Of a DNA stretch of 64,000 bases, positions 33,809 through 45,299 are shown in pieces; within the stretch, counting starts at the first letter, position 1, and each line of letters opens with the position of its first letter. The stretch is from Sipunculus nudus. Taxonomy: Eukaryota; Annelida; Sipuncula; Golfingiida; Sipunculidae. Location: assembly GCA_026874595.1 (NCBI GenBank), contig CM049309.1, forward strand, positions 29,081,033-29,145,032, read 5' to 3'. The position numbers were made by a program, and so were the translations under genes. The notes below the pieces were generated by a model. That model ran no database searches. It worked only from the letters and a program-made list of their open reading frames with translations, and had not been told where the DNA came from.

Positions 33809-34327
33809 TTACGCTTCCCTGCATTTGTCTATACAGGTGGTGAGACTTAGAGTTTTCTCCTGTGTCAGTCGTTTCCGCAAACTGTTGTCATGGATTCCAC
33901 AAACAGTTCTGTTCCGAATTAAGCTGTCTGCTAAGTCTCCAAAATCACAAGATTGAGCCATGGTTCTTAGAGTTGTGGCATATATGTCAATACTTTCTCC
34001 AGGCTCCTGGTGACGATTGTTAAACAAATATCGTTCATAGATGACGTTGGTTTGTCCAATACAATGTTTCTCAAACAAATCAAGAACCGCATCAATGTCA
34101 TCCTTGTTATGCGAGTCGTCGAACGGAAGTCCGTTATTAATTTCAAGGGCGTCAGGGCCGATGCACGTTATGAACGTAGCGAGAAGGTATTTGTTGACAG
34201 ACTGATCATCAGAGCGTGTAGGTTTATCTAAGCCAGGTAAAACCTCGAAACTATCCCAGATTTGCTTCCAATGCTTCCAATTTACGGTAAGGTTCCCCTT
34301 TACATCTAGCGGGGGTGGTAGAGGCAC
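33809..34327 (-). CDS. Gag matrix/capsid part of the Mag-like element
   Basis: An open frame of 172 residues begins MPLPPPLDVKGNLTVNWKHW, typical of the start of Mag-type Gag, and includes KYLLATFITCIGPDALEI, the retroviral-type capsid block, then FEKHCIGQTNVIYERYLFNN and IRNRTVCGIHDNSLRKRLTQ. The ATG at 34327 lies directly before the conserved Pro-Leu-Pro-Pro-Pro-Leu opening, so it is a sensible start. It is the best-kept coding part of this copy but ends before the zinc knuckles in a different frame, so a complete Gag is not made. Confidence 0.7.
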   Translation of the reverse strand: MPLPPPLDVKGNLTVNWKHWKQIWDSFEVLPGLDKPTRSDDQSVNKYLLATFITCIGPDALEINNGLPFDDSHNKDDIDAVLDLFEKHCIGQTNVIYERYLFNNRHQEPGESIDIYATTLRTMAQSCDFGDLADSLIRNRTVCGIHDNSLRKRLTQEKTLSLTTCIDKCREA

Positions 34328-34329
34328 GG

Positions 34330-34975
34330 CACTTTGTAACGTGGGCTAAGCAGGCATTGTCAGAGTTCAACTTTCTAGTGAGCGATAATGCGATAAATTA
34401 CGTACTCACAGTGAAAGATAAGCAATGTGGACAGCTAAAGTCCGTTTTCTGGTCTCGGTCACTTAATGACATAGGTAAGTCTCTGACACTATGTTTTAAC
34501 ATGCTCTGGGGCGCGGCATACGTCCAGGAACACAGATTCAAGACAGGCGCTTAACTGCCTTTATTTAATGCACCATGTGCTGACAAACTTACATTACTGT
34601 AGATATCCGGTAAAACAAATATGTTGTCATACGCCTCCATGTGGCGCCATTTACACGCAAAGCCATATTATAACAAAAACACCCTAGACATCGTGGTATT
34701 GCTGTTATTGACTTTAAACATAACGACCAACAACCATGCCGCGCCCCATCCGCCTCCCCCATGATGTAGGCTGGATTATTGACACCTTTCAGCGAAACGG
34801 CACGTGGCGTGACGTCATTGTCGCCGGTAAGGTAACGGATCACGCTCGACAGATGGCCGTGTGGCTACATGCAACAAGTGCAAGTGGGAAAAATGTCCTA
34901 TAAAAAAACAAAAAATCACTCATTCCAGGATTATTTACACCAAAATTGAACTTCGTGAACAATTTCACATTACCT
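34330..34975. other. Region upstream of Mag-like gag, possible leader or LTR
   Basis: No TG...CA pair with a matching second LTR could be found because the far end of the element is truncated. A minus-strand frame at 34843-34589 is unremarkable. No other gene. Confidence 0.3.
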
Positions 34976-35024
34976 ACGGAAGTGTATTGCTGCCAGCGGG
35001 TAAAATAAGGATAAATTATTTATC

Positions 35025-35235
35025 TCGTACGTACGACATACTATCTCGCACGTACTATATACTATCTCGTACGTACGATAGATTATCTCGAACGTACGAC
35101 ATACTATCTCGAACGTATGACATACTATCTCCGACTCGTACGTACGACATACTATTTCGTACGTACGACATACTATCTCGTACATACGACATATTGTCTC
35201 GTACGTACGACATTTTATCTCGTACGTACGACATA
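35025..35235 (+). repeat. 22-bp palindromic tandem repeat, about 10 units
   Basis: The unit 'tatctcgtacgtacgacatac' is repeated with small changes. Its centre CGTACGTACG is self-complementary, so the array can fold on itself and pair with the inverted units at 37690-37755. Confidence 0.85.
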
Positions 35236-35355
35236 ATAAATCTAACGGATCTGATTCAAAGACTACACAACAGGCCAACTGATATATGCATAAGCAATAT
35301 ATATCTGTATAATAATATATGGTCTGCACCTCCTTGCAATAGCTGTTCACCGTTT

Positions 35356-37130
35356 TTAGCTCATCTGACTGAAAGTCATCTGAGCTATAGAGATCACCCT
35401 TTATCCATCGTCCGCCCGGCCGGCCGTCCGTCCGTTAACAGGGCACAAATCGTAACCGCTGGACCTGGAATCTTCTAACTTGAAATCTAGGGAGGTCTAT
35501 GAAAAAAATCTCCTTGGAAACCTGAAATTAGGTCTCTGTTACCCATATTTTCCAAGCTATGGGTCTCGTAAATACCCCCCCCCCCCATAATCAACAATTT
35601 GATACAAAAGCTCAAGTATCTGAATAATTACAGCATTGATCACCATGATTCTTTGTATGAATATTGATCATGGAGTGTTTCATCAGTTCCTGCAAACTGG
35701 TGGCGCCACTTGTATTTTTTTCAATTTTTACGATTTTTTTCTTTATTTTTGATACCTTTAAAGAATCTGTCATCTGTTAACAGGGCACAAACCGTAACCG
35801 CTGGACCTGGAATCTTCTTACTTGACTTCAAAGGAGGTCCATGAAAAGTCTCTGTGGAAACCTGATATTAGGTCTCTGTTACCAATATTCTCCAAGTTAT
35901 GGGTCTCGTAAGTTCCCCCTAGAATAATCAAAAATTTGATACAAAAGCTCAAGTATCTGAATAACTAATGCATTGATCACCATGATTCTTTGCATGAATA
36001 TTTATCATGGAGTATTCCATCAGTTCCTGCATACTGATGGCGCCACCTGTATTTTTTCAATTTTTACGATTTTTTCTGTCTTTTTCAAACCTTCAAAGAC
36101 TCTGTCATCTGTAAACAGGGCACACATCGTAACCGCTGGATCTGGAATCTTCTCTCTTGACTTCAAAGGAAGTCCATGAAAAGTCTCTTTGGAATCCTGA
36201 TATTCGGTCTCTGTTACCCATATTCTCCAAGCTGTGGGTCTCGTAAGTCCCCCCCAAAATAATAAAAATTTTGAAACATAAGCTCAAGTATCTGAACAAC
36301 TAATGCATTGATCACCATGATTCTTTGTATGAATATTGATCATGGAGTGTTTCATCAATTCCTGCAAACTGATGGGGCCACCTGTATTTTTTCAATTTTT
36401 ACGATTTTTTTCTATATTTTTGATACTTTCAAAGAATCAGTCATCTTTAACGGGGCACAAATCGTAGCCGCTGGACCTCGAATCTTCTCACTTGACATCA
36501 AAGGAGGTCCATGAAAAGTCTCTGTTGAAACCTGATATTCGGTCTCTGTTACTCATATTCTCCAAGCTATGGGTCTCGTAAGTACCCCCAGAATAATAAA
36601 AAAATTGATACAAAAGCTCAAGTATCTGAATCACTTCTGCATTGATCACCATGATTCTTTGTATGAATTTTGATCATGGAGTGTTCTATCAATTCCTACA
36701 AACTGGTGGCGCCACCTGTATTTATTCAATTTTTACGAATTTTTTTCTCTATTTTTGATAACTTCAATGAAGCTGTCATCTGTAAACAGGGCACAAATCG
36801 TAGCCGCTGGACCTGGAATCTTCTAACTTGACATTAAAGGAGGTCCATGAAAAGTCTCCGTGGAAGTCTGAAATTAGGTCTCTGTCACCCATATCCTCTG
36901 AGCTACTTGGCTCGTTAGTACCCCCCAGAATAATCAAAACTTGTTAACCTGTTAACAGGGCACAAATCGTAACCGCTGGATCTGGAATCTTCTAACTTGA
37001 CATCAAAGGAGGTCCATGAATAGTCTCCATGGAAATCTGAAATTAGGTCTCCGTTACCCATATCCTCCAAGCTATGGGTCTCGTAAGTACCGCACAGAAT
37101 AATTAAAATGTGATACTCTGCTTTAGTTTC
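35356..37130 (+). repeat. Family A dispersed element, second copy
   Basis: It starts with the hairpin 'tagctcatctgactgaaagtc' and 'atctgagcta' (35358-35389), then a GTCC-rich microsatellite and 'gttaacagggcacaaatcg'. Cores of about 336 bp recur, with 'gggcacaaatcgtaaccgctg' or a variant near 35441, 35781, 36118, 36453, 36788 and 36957. The 3' hairpin seen in other copies is missing. Confidence 0.8.
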
Positions 37131-37685
37131 CAAAGAACTCCTCTGAGACCCTTGGTCCGATCTTTCCACAACCCAGCATAGTTGTTCCTTTACCTATGTT
37201 GTTGTGCCTAACAAAGACAGGTGGCACCACCAGCAATCTTTTCTGTGCAGTATGAATCTGGGTGTCTTTTAGATAACAGCCTATATCTCAGGCGTGGCTG
37301 AATGTATTGTACTGAAAGTCTGCATGTCCATAAACCTTGGATCTTTCTATCTCATAATTGCGACTGGTGGCGTCACCTACAATTTTTTTAGCATAGTGTC
37401 CATCTGTGCATTTGCTATTTGTTCGTCTTAGTGGTTCTTCGATGTATTGGGTTGATATGTGCATGTTCATGGATCCTCAACAGCTACATCTCGTAAACAA
37501 GACTGGTGGAGCCACCTGCAATCATTTTCCTGTGGCGTCCATACGTACATGTGCTTTTGGCGAAAATTGCTCATATCTCAGGAATGGTTCAAGATATTGG
37601 TATGAATTTGGCATATCCATCCATCTTGGAAAGTTTTCTCGTAAACCAGACATTTCTAAGGGCTCTTCACAAAATTTGAGATATA
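37131..37685 (+). repeat. Dispersed repeat with 'ctggtggcgtcacc' boxes
   Basis: Boxes of the type 'ggtggcaccacc', 'ggtggcgtcacct' and 'ggtggagccacc' recur near 37220, 37365 and 37505, with 'atatctcagg' and 'gcatatccat' or 'gcatgtccat' between them. A related stretch is at 56820-57120. It is not coding. Confidence 0.5.
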
Positions 37686-37859
37686 TACGATATGTACAAT
37701 ACGTACGACATAACAGCTCGTACGTACGAGATAGTATGTCGTACGTACGAGATAGTAATAATTTATTTTTCTTTTACCAGGTGGCAGCAATACGCTTCCG
37801 TTAATACCAAGCTATGTCATATATTTCAATAACATCCGAAATTCCCTCTCCAGACAACT

Positions 37860-38400
37860 TCGCTTTGCGCAGGGCTAATAATGATAATAAAAATAATACC
37901 CAGTAGATATAATAACAACAGAACTGTTAATTCGGCATGAGACCTAATGATAAGAATTATAGGACCATAAGGGGTCTAAGGCCCCATGATAACACAAGTG
38001 GGACTGGAGGGGACTTGAGGTCCTATAATAATAATAATAACAGGACCTTAAAAAGCATGTGTCCCTATTATAATATTTATAGGTCTAGAAAGGATTGACG
38101 GCTCATGATAATAAAAGGATGAAAATAATTTTAAAAAAACTCCATGATAATAATAATACTACCAGAGTGAGGCTGTGGCCCGTTTATATTAGTATTAACA
38201 AAAATAGGTCTTTGGGGGGCTTGCGGTCCAAAATTAATAATGATAGGACTGTAGATGGCCTGAGGTCAAATATTAATAATATTAATAATGGAAATAATAA
38301 TAATAATGATAATGTGGGGGGGGGGGGGGGGGGCAGAGGTCCCATGTCTGTAGTCTGGACTGAAGCTCCATGGCTAAAACAACAAGTCTGCAAGGCCTGA
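37860..38400 (+). repeat. (TAA)n-rich tandem repeat, second array, with an 18-base G run
   Basis: Units contain 'ataataata' followed by 'ggactg..gggg.ctgaggtcc', as at 31181-31437. A run of 18 G lies at 38316-38333. A plus-strand frame rich in Asn (38095-38400) is an AAT-repeat artefact. Confidence 0.65.
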
Positions 38401-39030
38401 GGCCACCTGTTTAGAGCTACAAGAAAAATTTATCCATGTATCAAGTATTAAATATTGAGCTGAATATATCTCTGGGAGCCTGAAGGATGAAGACCCATAT
38501 GTGAAAGGCCTCAGGGCCTTTTCAGCTCTGTATGTAAGCGTAACGAATGGTTATCAAAGAAACGGGCAACGGTGTATTTCTAGATATGGATGTGATGCGG
38601 ATGGAAGCTTAAAGAAAGCCGACACGAGGCTTAAACATTGGAAGCAGAGGTCCTGGCAACATCCCCTCTGGCACCTAAACTAAAGGTAGAATGGCCCATA
38701 TTCTGCAAGCTGCATAATAATAATAATACTACTACTAATAATAATTAATAATAATTATTTTAAATAGCGTACAATCCATTGCCCTGAAACGATGTACAAA
38801 TTATATGAACAAATATAATAAAAATACAATTGTATAGTATTAAAATAAATATCTCTCTACACATATAAGTCTAACAAGATACTCAAATAATATATGATTA
38901 AGAATATTTTAAATTGACTCTAAAGCAGAAAGTAACTGAACATGGATCTCGTGCAAGCAGTTGGCACCATTCTGCATCAAAAGGCACCATTCTGCACCAG
39001 AGTTGAATTCTTAGTAGTAGAAAGTGGTTA
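38401..39030. other. No gene recognised; edge of the satellite
   Basis: It includes the small palindrome 'aaaggcctcagggcctttt' (38502-38520) and TAA-rich tracts at 38715-38760. The last 50 bases carry twice 'ggcaccattctgca' (38963, 38985). Confidence 0.4.
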
Positions 39031-39956
39031 GCATGGGGTCCTCTTGCTGTAGAAGGAATACAGAATTCAGATCTGGACAGCCGAAATATTTGTATCAATA
39101 TGGTCTACAAAACAGTGTTAATTATATTAGGTAGGGATAATTATATAGGCGCCTTCATGCTGAAGAAGGAGTACAGGATTCAGATATGGACAGCTGAAAT
39201 ATTTGTATCAAAATAGTCTACACAACAGTGTTAATCGTATTAGGTAGGTATTATTATGTAGGGGCCTTCATGCTACAGGATTCAGATTTGGACAGCTGAA
39301 ATATTTGTATCAATATAGTCTACACAAAAGTGTTAATCATATTAGGTAGGTATTATTATATAGGGGCCTTCATGCTACAGGATTCAGATTTGGACAGCTG
39401 ATATATTTGTATCAATATAGTCTACACAAAAGTGTTAATCATATTAGGTAGGTATTATTATATAGGGGCCTTCATGCTACAGGATTCAGATTTGGACAGC
39501 TGAAATATTTGTATCAATATAGTCTACACAAAAGTGTTAATCATATTAGGTAGGTATTATTATATAGGGGCCTTCATGCTACAGGATTCAGATTTGGACA
39601 GCTGAAATATTTGTATCAATATAGTCTACACAAAAGTGTTAATCATATTAGGTAGGTATTATTATATAGGGGCCTTCATGCTACAGGATTCAGATTTGGA
39701 CAGCTGAAATATTTGTATCAATATAGTCTACACAAAAGTGTTAATCATATTAGGTAGGTATTATTATATAGGGGCCTTCATGCTACAGGATTCAGATTTG
39801 GACAGCTGATATATTTGTATCAATATAGTCTACACAAAAGTGTTAATCATATTAGGTAGGTATTATTATATAGGGGCCTTCATGCTACAGGATTCAGATT
39901 TGGACAGCTGAAATATTTGTATCAATATAGTCTACACAAAAGTGTTAATCATATTA

Positions 39957-40293
39957 GGCCAAAAAAAATTAAAGGTATGGTTCTCAGGCACCGCCCGCAT
40001 CAATTTTAAACCCCCGCATCAAAAATTTTTATTTTGATTTTCAATAAAAACTTTCCAATCTTGAGCTGCTGCCGCTCCGACATTTCTTTCAAGAAGGTAA
40101 AACCATACAATTTCCTTTTTTTTGTAGTGATTTTACTTATTTAGCAAAATAAAACTGTTATTTTCATGCTTTTCCCTTATCATTTGACATTTTTATCGAA
40201 ACATACCAAAAAATTTAAAATAAAAAAAGCGCCCGCCCGCATTGATTTCTGAAAAAAAGTGCCTGAGAACCATACCTTTTTTTTATTTTGGCC
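39957..40293. mobile_element. PIF/Harbinger-type MITE inside the satellite
   Basis: The 337-bp insert begins GGCCAAAAAAAATTAAAGG and ends with the reverse complement form ...TTTTTTTATTTTGGCC. The inverted ends extend about 35 bp through 'tatggttctcaggcac' and 'gtgcctgagaaccata'. It is flanked by a 3-bp TTA duplication (39954-39956 and 40294-40296), and removing it restores an intact satellite unit. A 3-bp TWA target and GGCC ends are typical of PIF/Harbinger elements. It has no coding capacity. Confidence 0.9.
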
Positions 40294-40704
40294 TTAGGTA
40301 GGTATTATTATATAGGGGCCTTCATGCTACAGGATTCAGATTTGGACAGCTGAAATATTTGTATCAATATAGTCTACACAAAAGTGTTAATCATATTAGG
40401 TAGGTATTATTATATAGGGGCCTTCATGCTACAGGATTCAGATTTGGACAGCTGATATATTTGTATCAACATAGTCTACACAAAAGTGTTAATCATATTA
40501 GGTAGGTATTATTATATAGGGGCCTTCATGCTACAGGATTCAGATTTGGACAGCTGATATATTTGTATCAACATAGTCTACACAAAAGTGTTAATCATAT
40601 TAGGTAGGTATTGTTATATAGGGGCCTTCATGCTACAGGATTCAGATTTGGACAGCTGATATATTTGTATCAACATAGTCTACACAAAAGTGTTAATCAT
40701 ATTA

Positions 40705-41724
40705 GGTAGGTATTATTATATAGGGGCCTTCATGCTACAGGATTCAGATTTGGACAGCTGAAATATTTGTATCAATATAGTCTACACAAAAGTGTTAATC
40801 ATATTAGGTAGGTATTATTATATAGGGGCCTTCATGCTACAGGATTCAGATTTGGACAGCTGATATATTTGTATCAATATAGTCTACACAAAAGTGTTAA
40901 TCATATTAGGTAGGTATTATTATATAGGGGCCTTCATGCTACAGGATTCAGATTTGGACAGCTGAAATATTTGTATCAATATAGTCTACACAAAAGTGTT
41001 AATCATATTAGGTAGGTATTATTATATAGGGGCCTTCATGCTACAGGATTCAGATTTGGACAGCTGATATATTTGTATCAACATAGTCTACACAAAAGTG
41101 TTAATCATATTAGGTAGGTATTATTATATAGGGGCCTTCATGCTACAGGATTCAGATTTGGACAGCTGATATATTTGTATCAACATAGTCTACACAAAAG
41201 TGTTAATCATATTAGGTAGGTATTATTATATAGGGGCCTTCATGCTACAGGATTCAGATTTGGACAGCTGAAATATTTGTATCAATATAGTCTACACAAA
41301 AGTGTTAATCATATTAGGTAGGTATTATTATATAGGGGCCTTCATGCTACAGGATTCAGATTTGGACAGCTGATATATTTGTATCAATATAGTCTACACA
41401 AAAGTGTTAATCATATTAGGTAGGTATTATTATATAGGGGCCTTCATGCTACAGGATTCAGATTTGGACAGCTGAAATATTTGTATCAATATAGTCTACA
41501 CAAAAGTGTTAATCATATTAGGTAGGTATTATTATATAGGGGCCTTCATGCTACAGGATTCAGATTTGGACAGCTGATATATTTGTATCAACATAGTCTA
41601 CACAAAAGTGTTAATCATATTAGGTAGGTTTTATTATATAGGGACCTTCATGCTACAGGATTCAGATTTGGACAGCTGATATATTTGTATCAACATAGTC
41701 TACACAAAAGTGTTAATCATATTA
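40705..41724 (+). repeat. 510-bp higher-order repeat, two copies
   Basis: Classing the 102-bp units by two variable sites (A: ctgaaat with aatatag; B: ctgatat with aatatag; C: ctgatat with aacatag) gives the order A-B-A-C-C at 40705-41214 and again A-B-A-C-C at 41215-41724. This indicates duplication in blocks of five. Confidence 0.75.
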
Positions 41725-43987
41725 GGTAGGTATTATTATATAGGGGCCTTCATGCTACAGGATTCAGATTTGGACAGCTGATATATTTGTATCAATATAG
41801 TCTACACAAAAGTGTTAATCATATTAGGTAGGTATTATTATATAGGGGCCTTCATGCTACAGGATTCAGATTTGGACAGCTGATATATTTGTATCAACTT
41901 AGTCTACACAAAAGTGTTAATCATATTAGGTAGGTATTATTATATAGGGGCCTTCATGCTACAGGATTCAGATTTGGACAACCGAAATATTTGTATCAAC
42001 ATAGTCTACACAAAAGTTTTAATCATATTAGGTAGGTATTATTATATAGGGGCCTTCATGCTACAGGATTCAGATTTGGACAGCTGAAATATTTGTATCA
42101 ATACAGTCTACACAAAAGTGTTATTCATATTAGGTAGGTATTATTTTATAGGGGCCTTCATGCTACAGGATTCAGATTTGGACAGCCGGAATATTTGTAT
42201 CAATATAGTCTACACAAAAGTGTTAATCATATTAGGTAGAGGTAATTATATAGGGGCCGTCATGCTGTAGAAGGAGTACAGGATTCAGATTTGGACAGCT
42301 GATATATTTGTATCAACATAGTCTACACAAAAGTGTTAATCATATTAGGTAGGTATTATTATATAGGGGCCTTCATGCTACAGGATTCAGATTTGGACAG
42401 CTGAAATATTTGTATCAATATAGTCTACACAACAGTGTTAATCATATTAGGTAGGTATTATTATATAGGGGCCTTCATGCTACAGGATTCAGATTTGGAC
42501 AGCTGAAATATTTGTATCAATATAGTCTACACAACAGTGTTAATCATATTAGGTAGGTATTATTATATAGGGGCCTTCATGCTACAGGATTCAGATTTGG
42601 ACAGCTGAAATATTTGTATCAATAGAGTCTACACAAAAGTGTTAATCATATTAGGTAGGTATTATTATATAGGGGCCTTCATGCTACAGGATTCAGATTT
42701 GGACAGCCGAAATATTTGTATCAATATAGTCTACACAAAAGTGTTAATCATATTAGGTAGAGGTTATTATATAGGGGCCATCATGCTGTTGAAGGAGTAC
42801 AGGATTCAGATTTGGACAGCTGAAATATTTGTATCAATATAGTCTACACAAAAGTGTTATTCATATTAGGTAGGTATTATTATATAGGGGCCTTCATGCT
42901 ACAGGATTCAGATTTGGACAGCTGAAATATTTGTATCAATATAGTCTACACAAAAGTGTTATTCATATTAGGTAGATATTATTATATGGGGCCTTCATGC
43001 TACAGGATTCAGATTTGGACAGCCGAAATATTTGTATCAATATAGTCTACACAAAAGTGTTAATCATATTAGGTAGGTATTATTAAAAAGGGGCCTTCAT
43101 GCTGTTGAAGGAGTACAGGATTCAGATTTGGACAGCTGAAATATTTGTATCAATATAGTCTACACAAAAGTGTTATTCATATTAGGTAGATATTATTATA
43201 TGGGGCCTTCATGCTACAGGATTCAGATTTGGACAGCCGAAATATTTGTATCAATATAGTCTACACAAAAGTGTTAATCATATTAGGTAGGTATTATTAT
43301 ATAGGGGCCTTCATGCTACAGGATTCAGATTTGGAAGGCCGAAATATTTGTATCAATATAGTCTGCACAAAAGTGTTAATCATATTAGGTAGGTATTATT
43401 ATATAGGGGCCTTCATGCTACAGGATTCAGATTTGGACAGCCGAAATATTTGTATCAATATAGTCTACACAAAAGTGTTAATCATATTAGGTAGGTATTA
43501 TTATATAGGGGCCTTCATGCTACAGGATTCAGATTTGGAAGGCCGAAATATTTGTATCAATATAGTCTGCACAAAAGTGTTAATCATATTAGGTAGGTAT
43601 TATTATATAGGGGCCTTCATGCTACAGGATTCAGATTTGGACAGCCGAAATATTTGTATCAATATAGTCTACACAAAAGTGTTAATCATATTAGGTAGGT
43701 ATTATTATATAGGGGCCTTCATGCTACAGGATTCAGATTTGGACAGCCGAAATATTTGTATCAATATAGTCTACACAAAAGTGTTAATCATATTAGGTAG
43801 GTATTATTAAAAAGGGGCCTTCATGCTGTAGGAGGAGTACAGAATTCAGATTTGGACAGCTGAAATATTTGTATCAACATATGCTTCATAATGTTCCATG
43901 TTGTTGTTTTTAAATGCTTTAAGAAATTGAAGTAAAAACTGAGACCTTAACATTTTGATTACGTGTGGTATATTGTCATTCTTGCAG

Positions 43988-44077
43988 GAGGAAGACAGTT
44001 CCTGGGGTCCGCGGAATAGACGGGGCTGTACGGACGTCTGGTGCCTGCTGCTCTTTACAGGATGTCTCGCCGGAATG
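43988..44077 (+). CDS. SLC44A1: Choline transporter-like protein (CTL1/SLC44A1-like), exon with first membrane segment
   Basis: The exon follows the acceptor 'tcattcttgcag' and ends at ATG with donor 'gtgagc'. It reads GPRNRRGCTDVWCLLLFTGC, then LAGM. The pattern R.CTD(I/V).(W/C)LLLF....GM marks the start of transmembrane helix 1 in SLC44 proteins and is closest to CTL1. SLC44A1 is a multi-pass plasma-membrane and mitochondrial choline transporter that supplies choline for membrane phospholipid synthesis. Both borders are phase 0 as read. The upstream exon with the start codon is not found; the satellite array lies in the intron before it. The downstream exon is at 52062, and joining across this intron keeps CTL1 spacing with no gap. 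Confidence 0.8.
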
Positions 44078-44560
44078 GTGAGCTTGTTTCATCCTAGACA
44101 CAACTATCATCAGTCAGAAACTGGTAACAGCATTTTGAAATGTAGAAGGAATACTACACATATCCAGTATCGCTCAATGTTGATTTCTCTTGTTGCATTT
44201 AATCAATAATTCATCCATCTTTCCATGAAAGGTACCAGTTATTGTCAGTTCTGAATTACCCTTTAACATTAATTCAGTAGTTATAATCCCTCTTTGTACT
44301 CCAGCCTGATGGAACAACAAGATGGTTATATCTGAGTCGGGATTATATGATCATGGTGTTGGTTCTGGTCGTTATCTTCGTTCCGGCAAGTATATTTTGT
44401 CGGGTCGATGGTGGGTTTGACATGGAGAAACCATGACAAAAGACCCAAGGGTCATAACGCTATAACCTGACAGGCATGTGCTTTGGCATTAACATTACAT
44501 TCAAAACTTTCAGTCACATGTTTAAGAACTTGTTTGCTATATAGTTACGGTGTTCACTTA
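44078..44560 (+). other. Start of the ~8-kb intron, no repeat recognised
   Basis: The donor 'gtgagcttg' begins at 44078. A short plus-strand stretch near 44305-44400 is open (LYLSRDYMIMVLVLVVIF) but does not fit between the flanking CTL1 segments, which join without it. I do not call it an exon. Confidence 0.5.
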
Positions 44561-44561
44561 A

Positions 44562-44725
44562 AATCAGACCGAACTGTCTTCCTAGTGAAGCTTGTTTTTC
44601 TAGCGGAGTGGTTGGAATGCTTGACATTTATGTGCGCCACCGAAATGGGTTTGAATCCCGGATCGGCCAAATGTTTTCCCCTGAGCCAAATGTTAACGTT
44701 ATAAATGGGGGCATGTCCGAAACGG
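44562..44725 (+). repeat. tRNA-derived SINE, copy 1
   Basis: 'agcggagtggttggaatgc' (A box, 44602-44620) and 'gggtttgaatcccgg' (B box, 44647-44661) form a Ser/Leu-type tRNA-like head, followed by 'ttttcccctgagccaaatgtt'. Flanking text is shared with copy 2. Confidence 0.65.
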
Positions 44726-44854
44726 GGTATGTGATTTGAAGTGATTGGGCAATTACCACCACCTAGTTCACCAAAAGTGTGACTCCTGGCAGTCCTGAAT
44801 TAATTAATCTCGTTATGGAAGCAGAACGCGCTTAAGAGGGCGTTTGTTACGGGG

Positions 44855-45000
44855 TGCATATAAAAGCGGACTGAACTGCGAAGATTGCTTTTCTGGCGAG
44901 TCTTGCGAAGCTGTAGCAGCGTCAGACATGTGCACCACCGGCTTTGGTTCGAATCCGAGATCGGACCTATATTTTTACCTGAGCAAATGTTTACATAACA

Positions 45001-45050
<50 letters not shown>
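44855..45050 (+). repeat. tRNA-derived SINE, copy 2, with a (TA)n tail
   Basis: 'gcggactgaactgcgaagat', 'gttcgaatccgagatcgga' (B box at 44946-44957) and 'tttacctgagcaaatgttta' parallel copy 1. The copy is followed by (TA)n at 45002-45049, possibly its expanded tail. Confidence 0.6.
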
Positions 45051-45053
<3 letters not shown>

Positions 45054-45299
45054 CACACCTGTGTGTACTCAATATATCCGAAAGTTTTCAGTGTATTTTA
45101 ATTAAAGTTTGTGGGGAAAATGGACCATGGGCCAAAGAGGAATCACTGTAGGCCGAATTGTTGGATGGATCGCTAAATTTGAAATGTTGAAACACCAAAA
45201 TTTCCCTTGTTTGCCTGCCGTCCTGTTTTTCAACAATCCAAAAATATATCAATCCCTTTTTTTTAAAAGTCCTCGTCTTCTTTGTCCGTGGCCACGTCA

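Larger units (their letters stand above)
31440..34327 (-). mobile_element. Truncated Mag-like Ty3/Gypsy retrotransposon
   Basis: Reading the minus strand from 34327: gag, nucleocapsid, protease, RT, RNase H and the first part of integrase, where it stops abruptly at about 31440 next to a simple tandem repeat. The order is the standard Gypsy order, unlike the Gmr1-like element on the plus strand. The CPAYGKYC nucleocapsid block fits the Mag/SURL group. No LTR could be defined; 34330-34860 may hold 5' leader or LTR sequence. Confidence 0.8.
34976..37801. mobile_element. Inverted-repeat element with CGTACGTACG subrepeats
   Basis: The left end 'acggaagtgtattgctgcca' (34976) is matched in reverse at the right end by 'tggcagcaatacgcttccgt' (37782-37801). 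Inward on both sides come 'gggtaaaa' or 'ttttacca', a T/A-rich stretch and then 'tctcgtacgtacgacata' units (35025-35235 on the left, 37690-37755 on the right). The interior carries a family A array. No transposase is present. A target duplication could not be fixed. Confidence 0.65.
39031..43883 (+). repeat. 102-bp satellite array, about 44 units
   Basis: The unit runs 'aggtaggtattattatatagg', 'ggccttcatgctacaggatt', 'cagatttggacagctgaaat', 'atttgtatcaatatagtcta', 'cacaaaagtgttaatcatatt'. Units in the middle are exactly 102 bp and nearly identical. Units at the edges (39040-39240, 42240-42300, 42770-42810, 43090-43110, 43820-43850) carry an extra 'gtagaaggagta'-type 12-bp segment. The array ends about 105 bp before the SLC44A1-like exon. 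Three common unit types (ctgaaat/aatatag, ctgatat/aatatag, ctgatat/aacatag) alternate. Confidence 0.95.

Noticed and set aside
34330-34860. LTR of the Mag-like element
   Set aside because: The opposite LTR is missing and no convincing TG...CA border plus primer site could be found ('tggcgcc' near 34635 is too short to trust).
35025-35235. 22-bp palindromic repeats as a CRISPR-like array
   Set aside because: Units adjoin with no spacers and occur in inverted form at the other end of the same element.
43211-43810. 199-codon plus-strand frame of repeated MLQDSDLDSRNICINIVYTK
   Set aside because: It is the 102-bp satellite read in one phase (34 codons per unit). Most units carry a TGA at the same place; only the 'cagccgaaat' variants stay open. 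No promoter or splice support.
44305-44400. An extra SLC44 exon (LYLSRDYMIMVLVLVVIF)
   Set aside because: The flanking exons join with the family's spacing without it, and the acceptor/donor pair is not convincing.
44602-44661. A functional tRNA gene (A and B boxes present)
   Set aside because: Acceptor and anticodon stems do not pair, and a second diverged copy with the same body occurs 300 bp on. This is a SINE.
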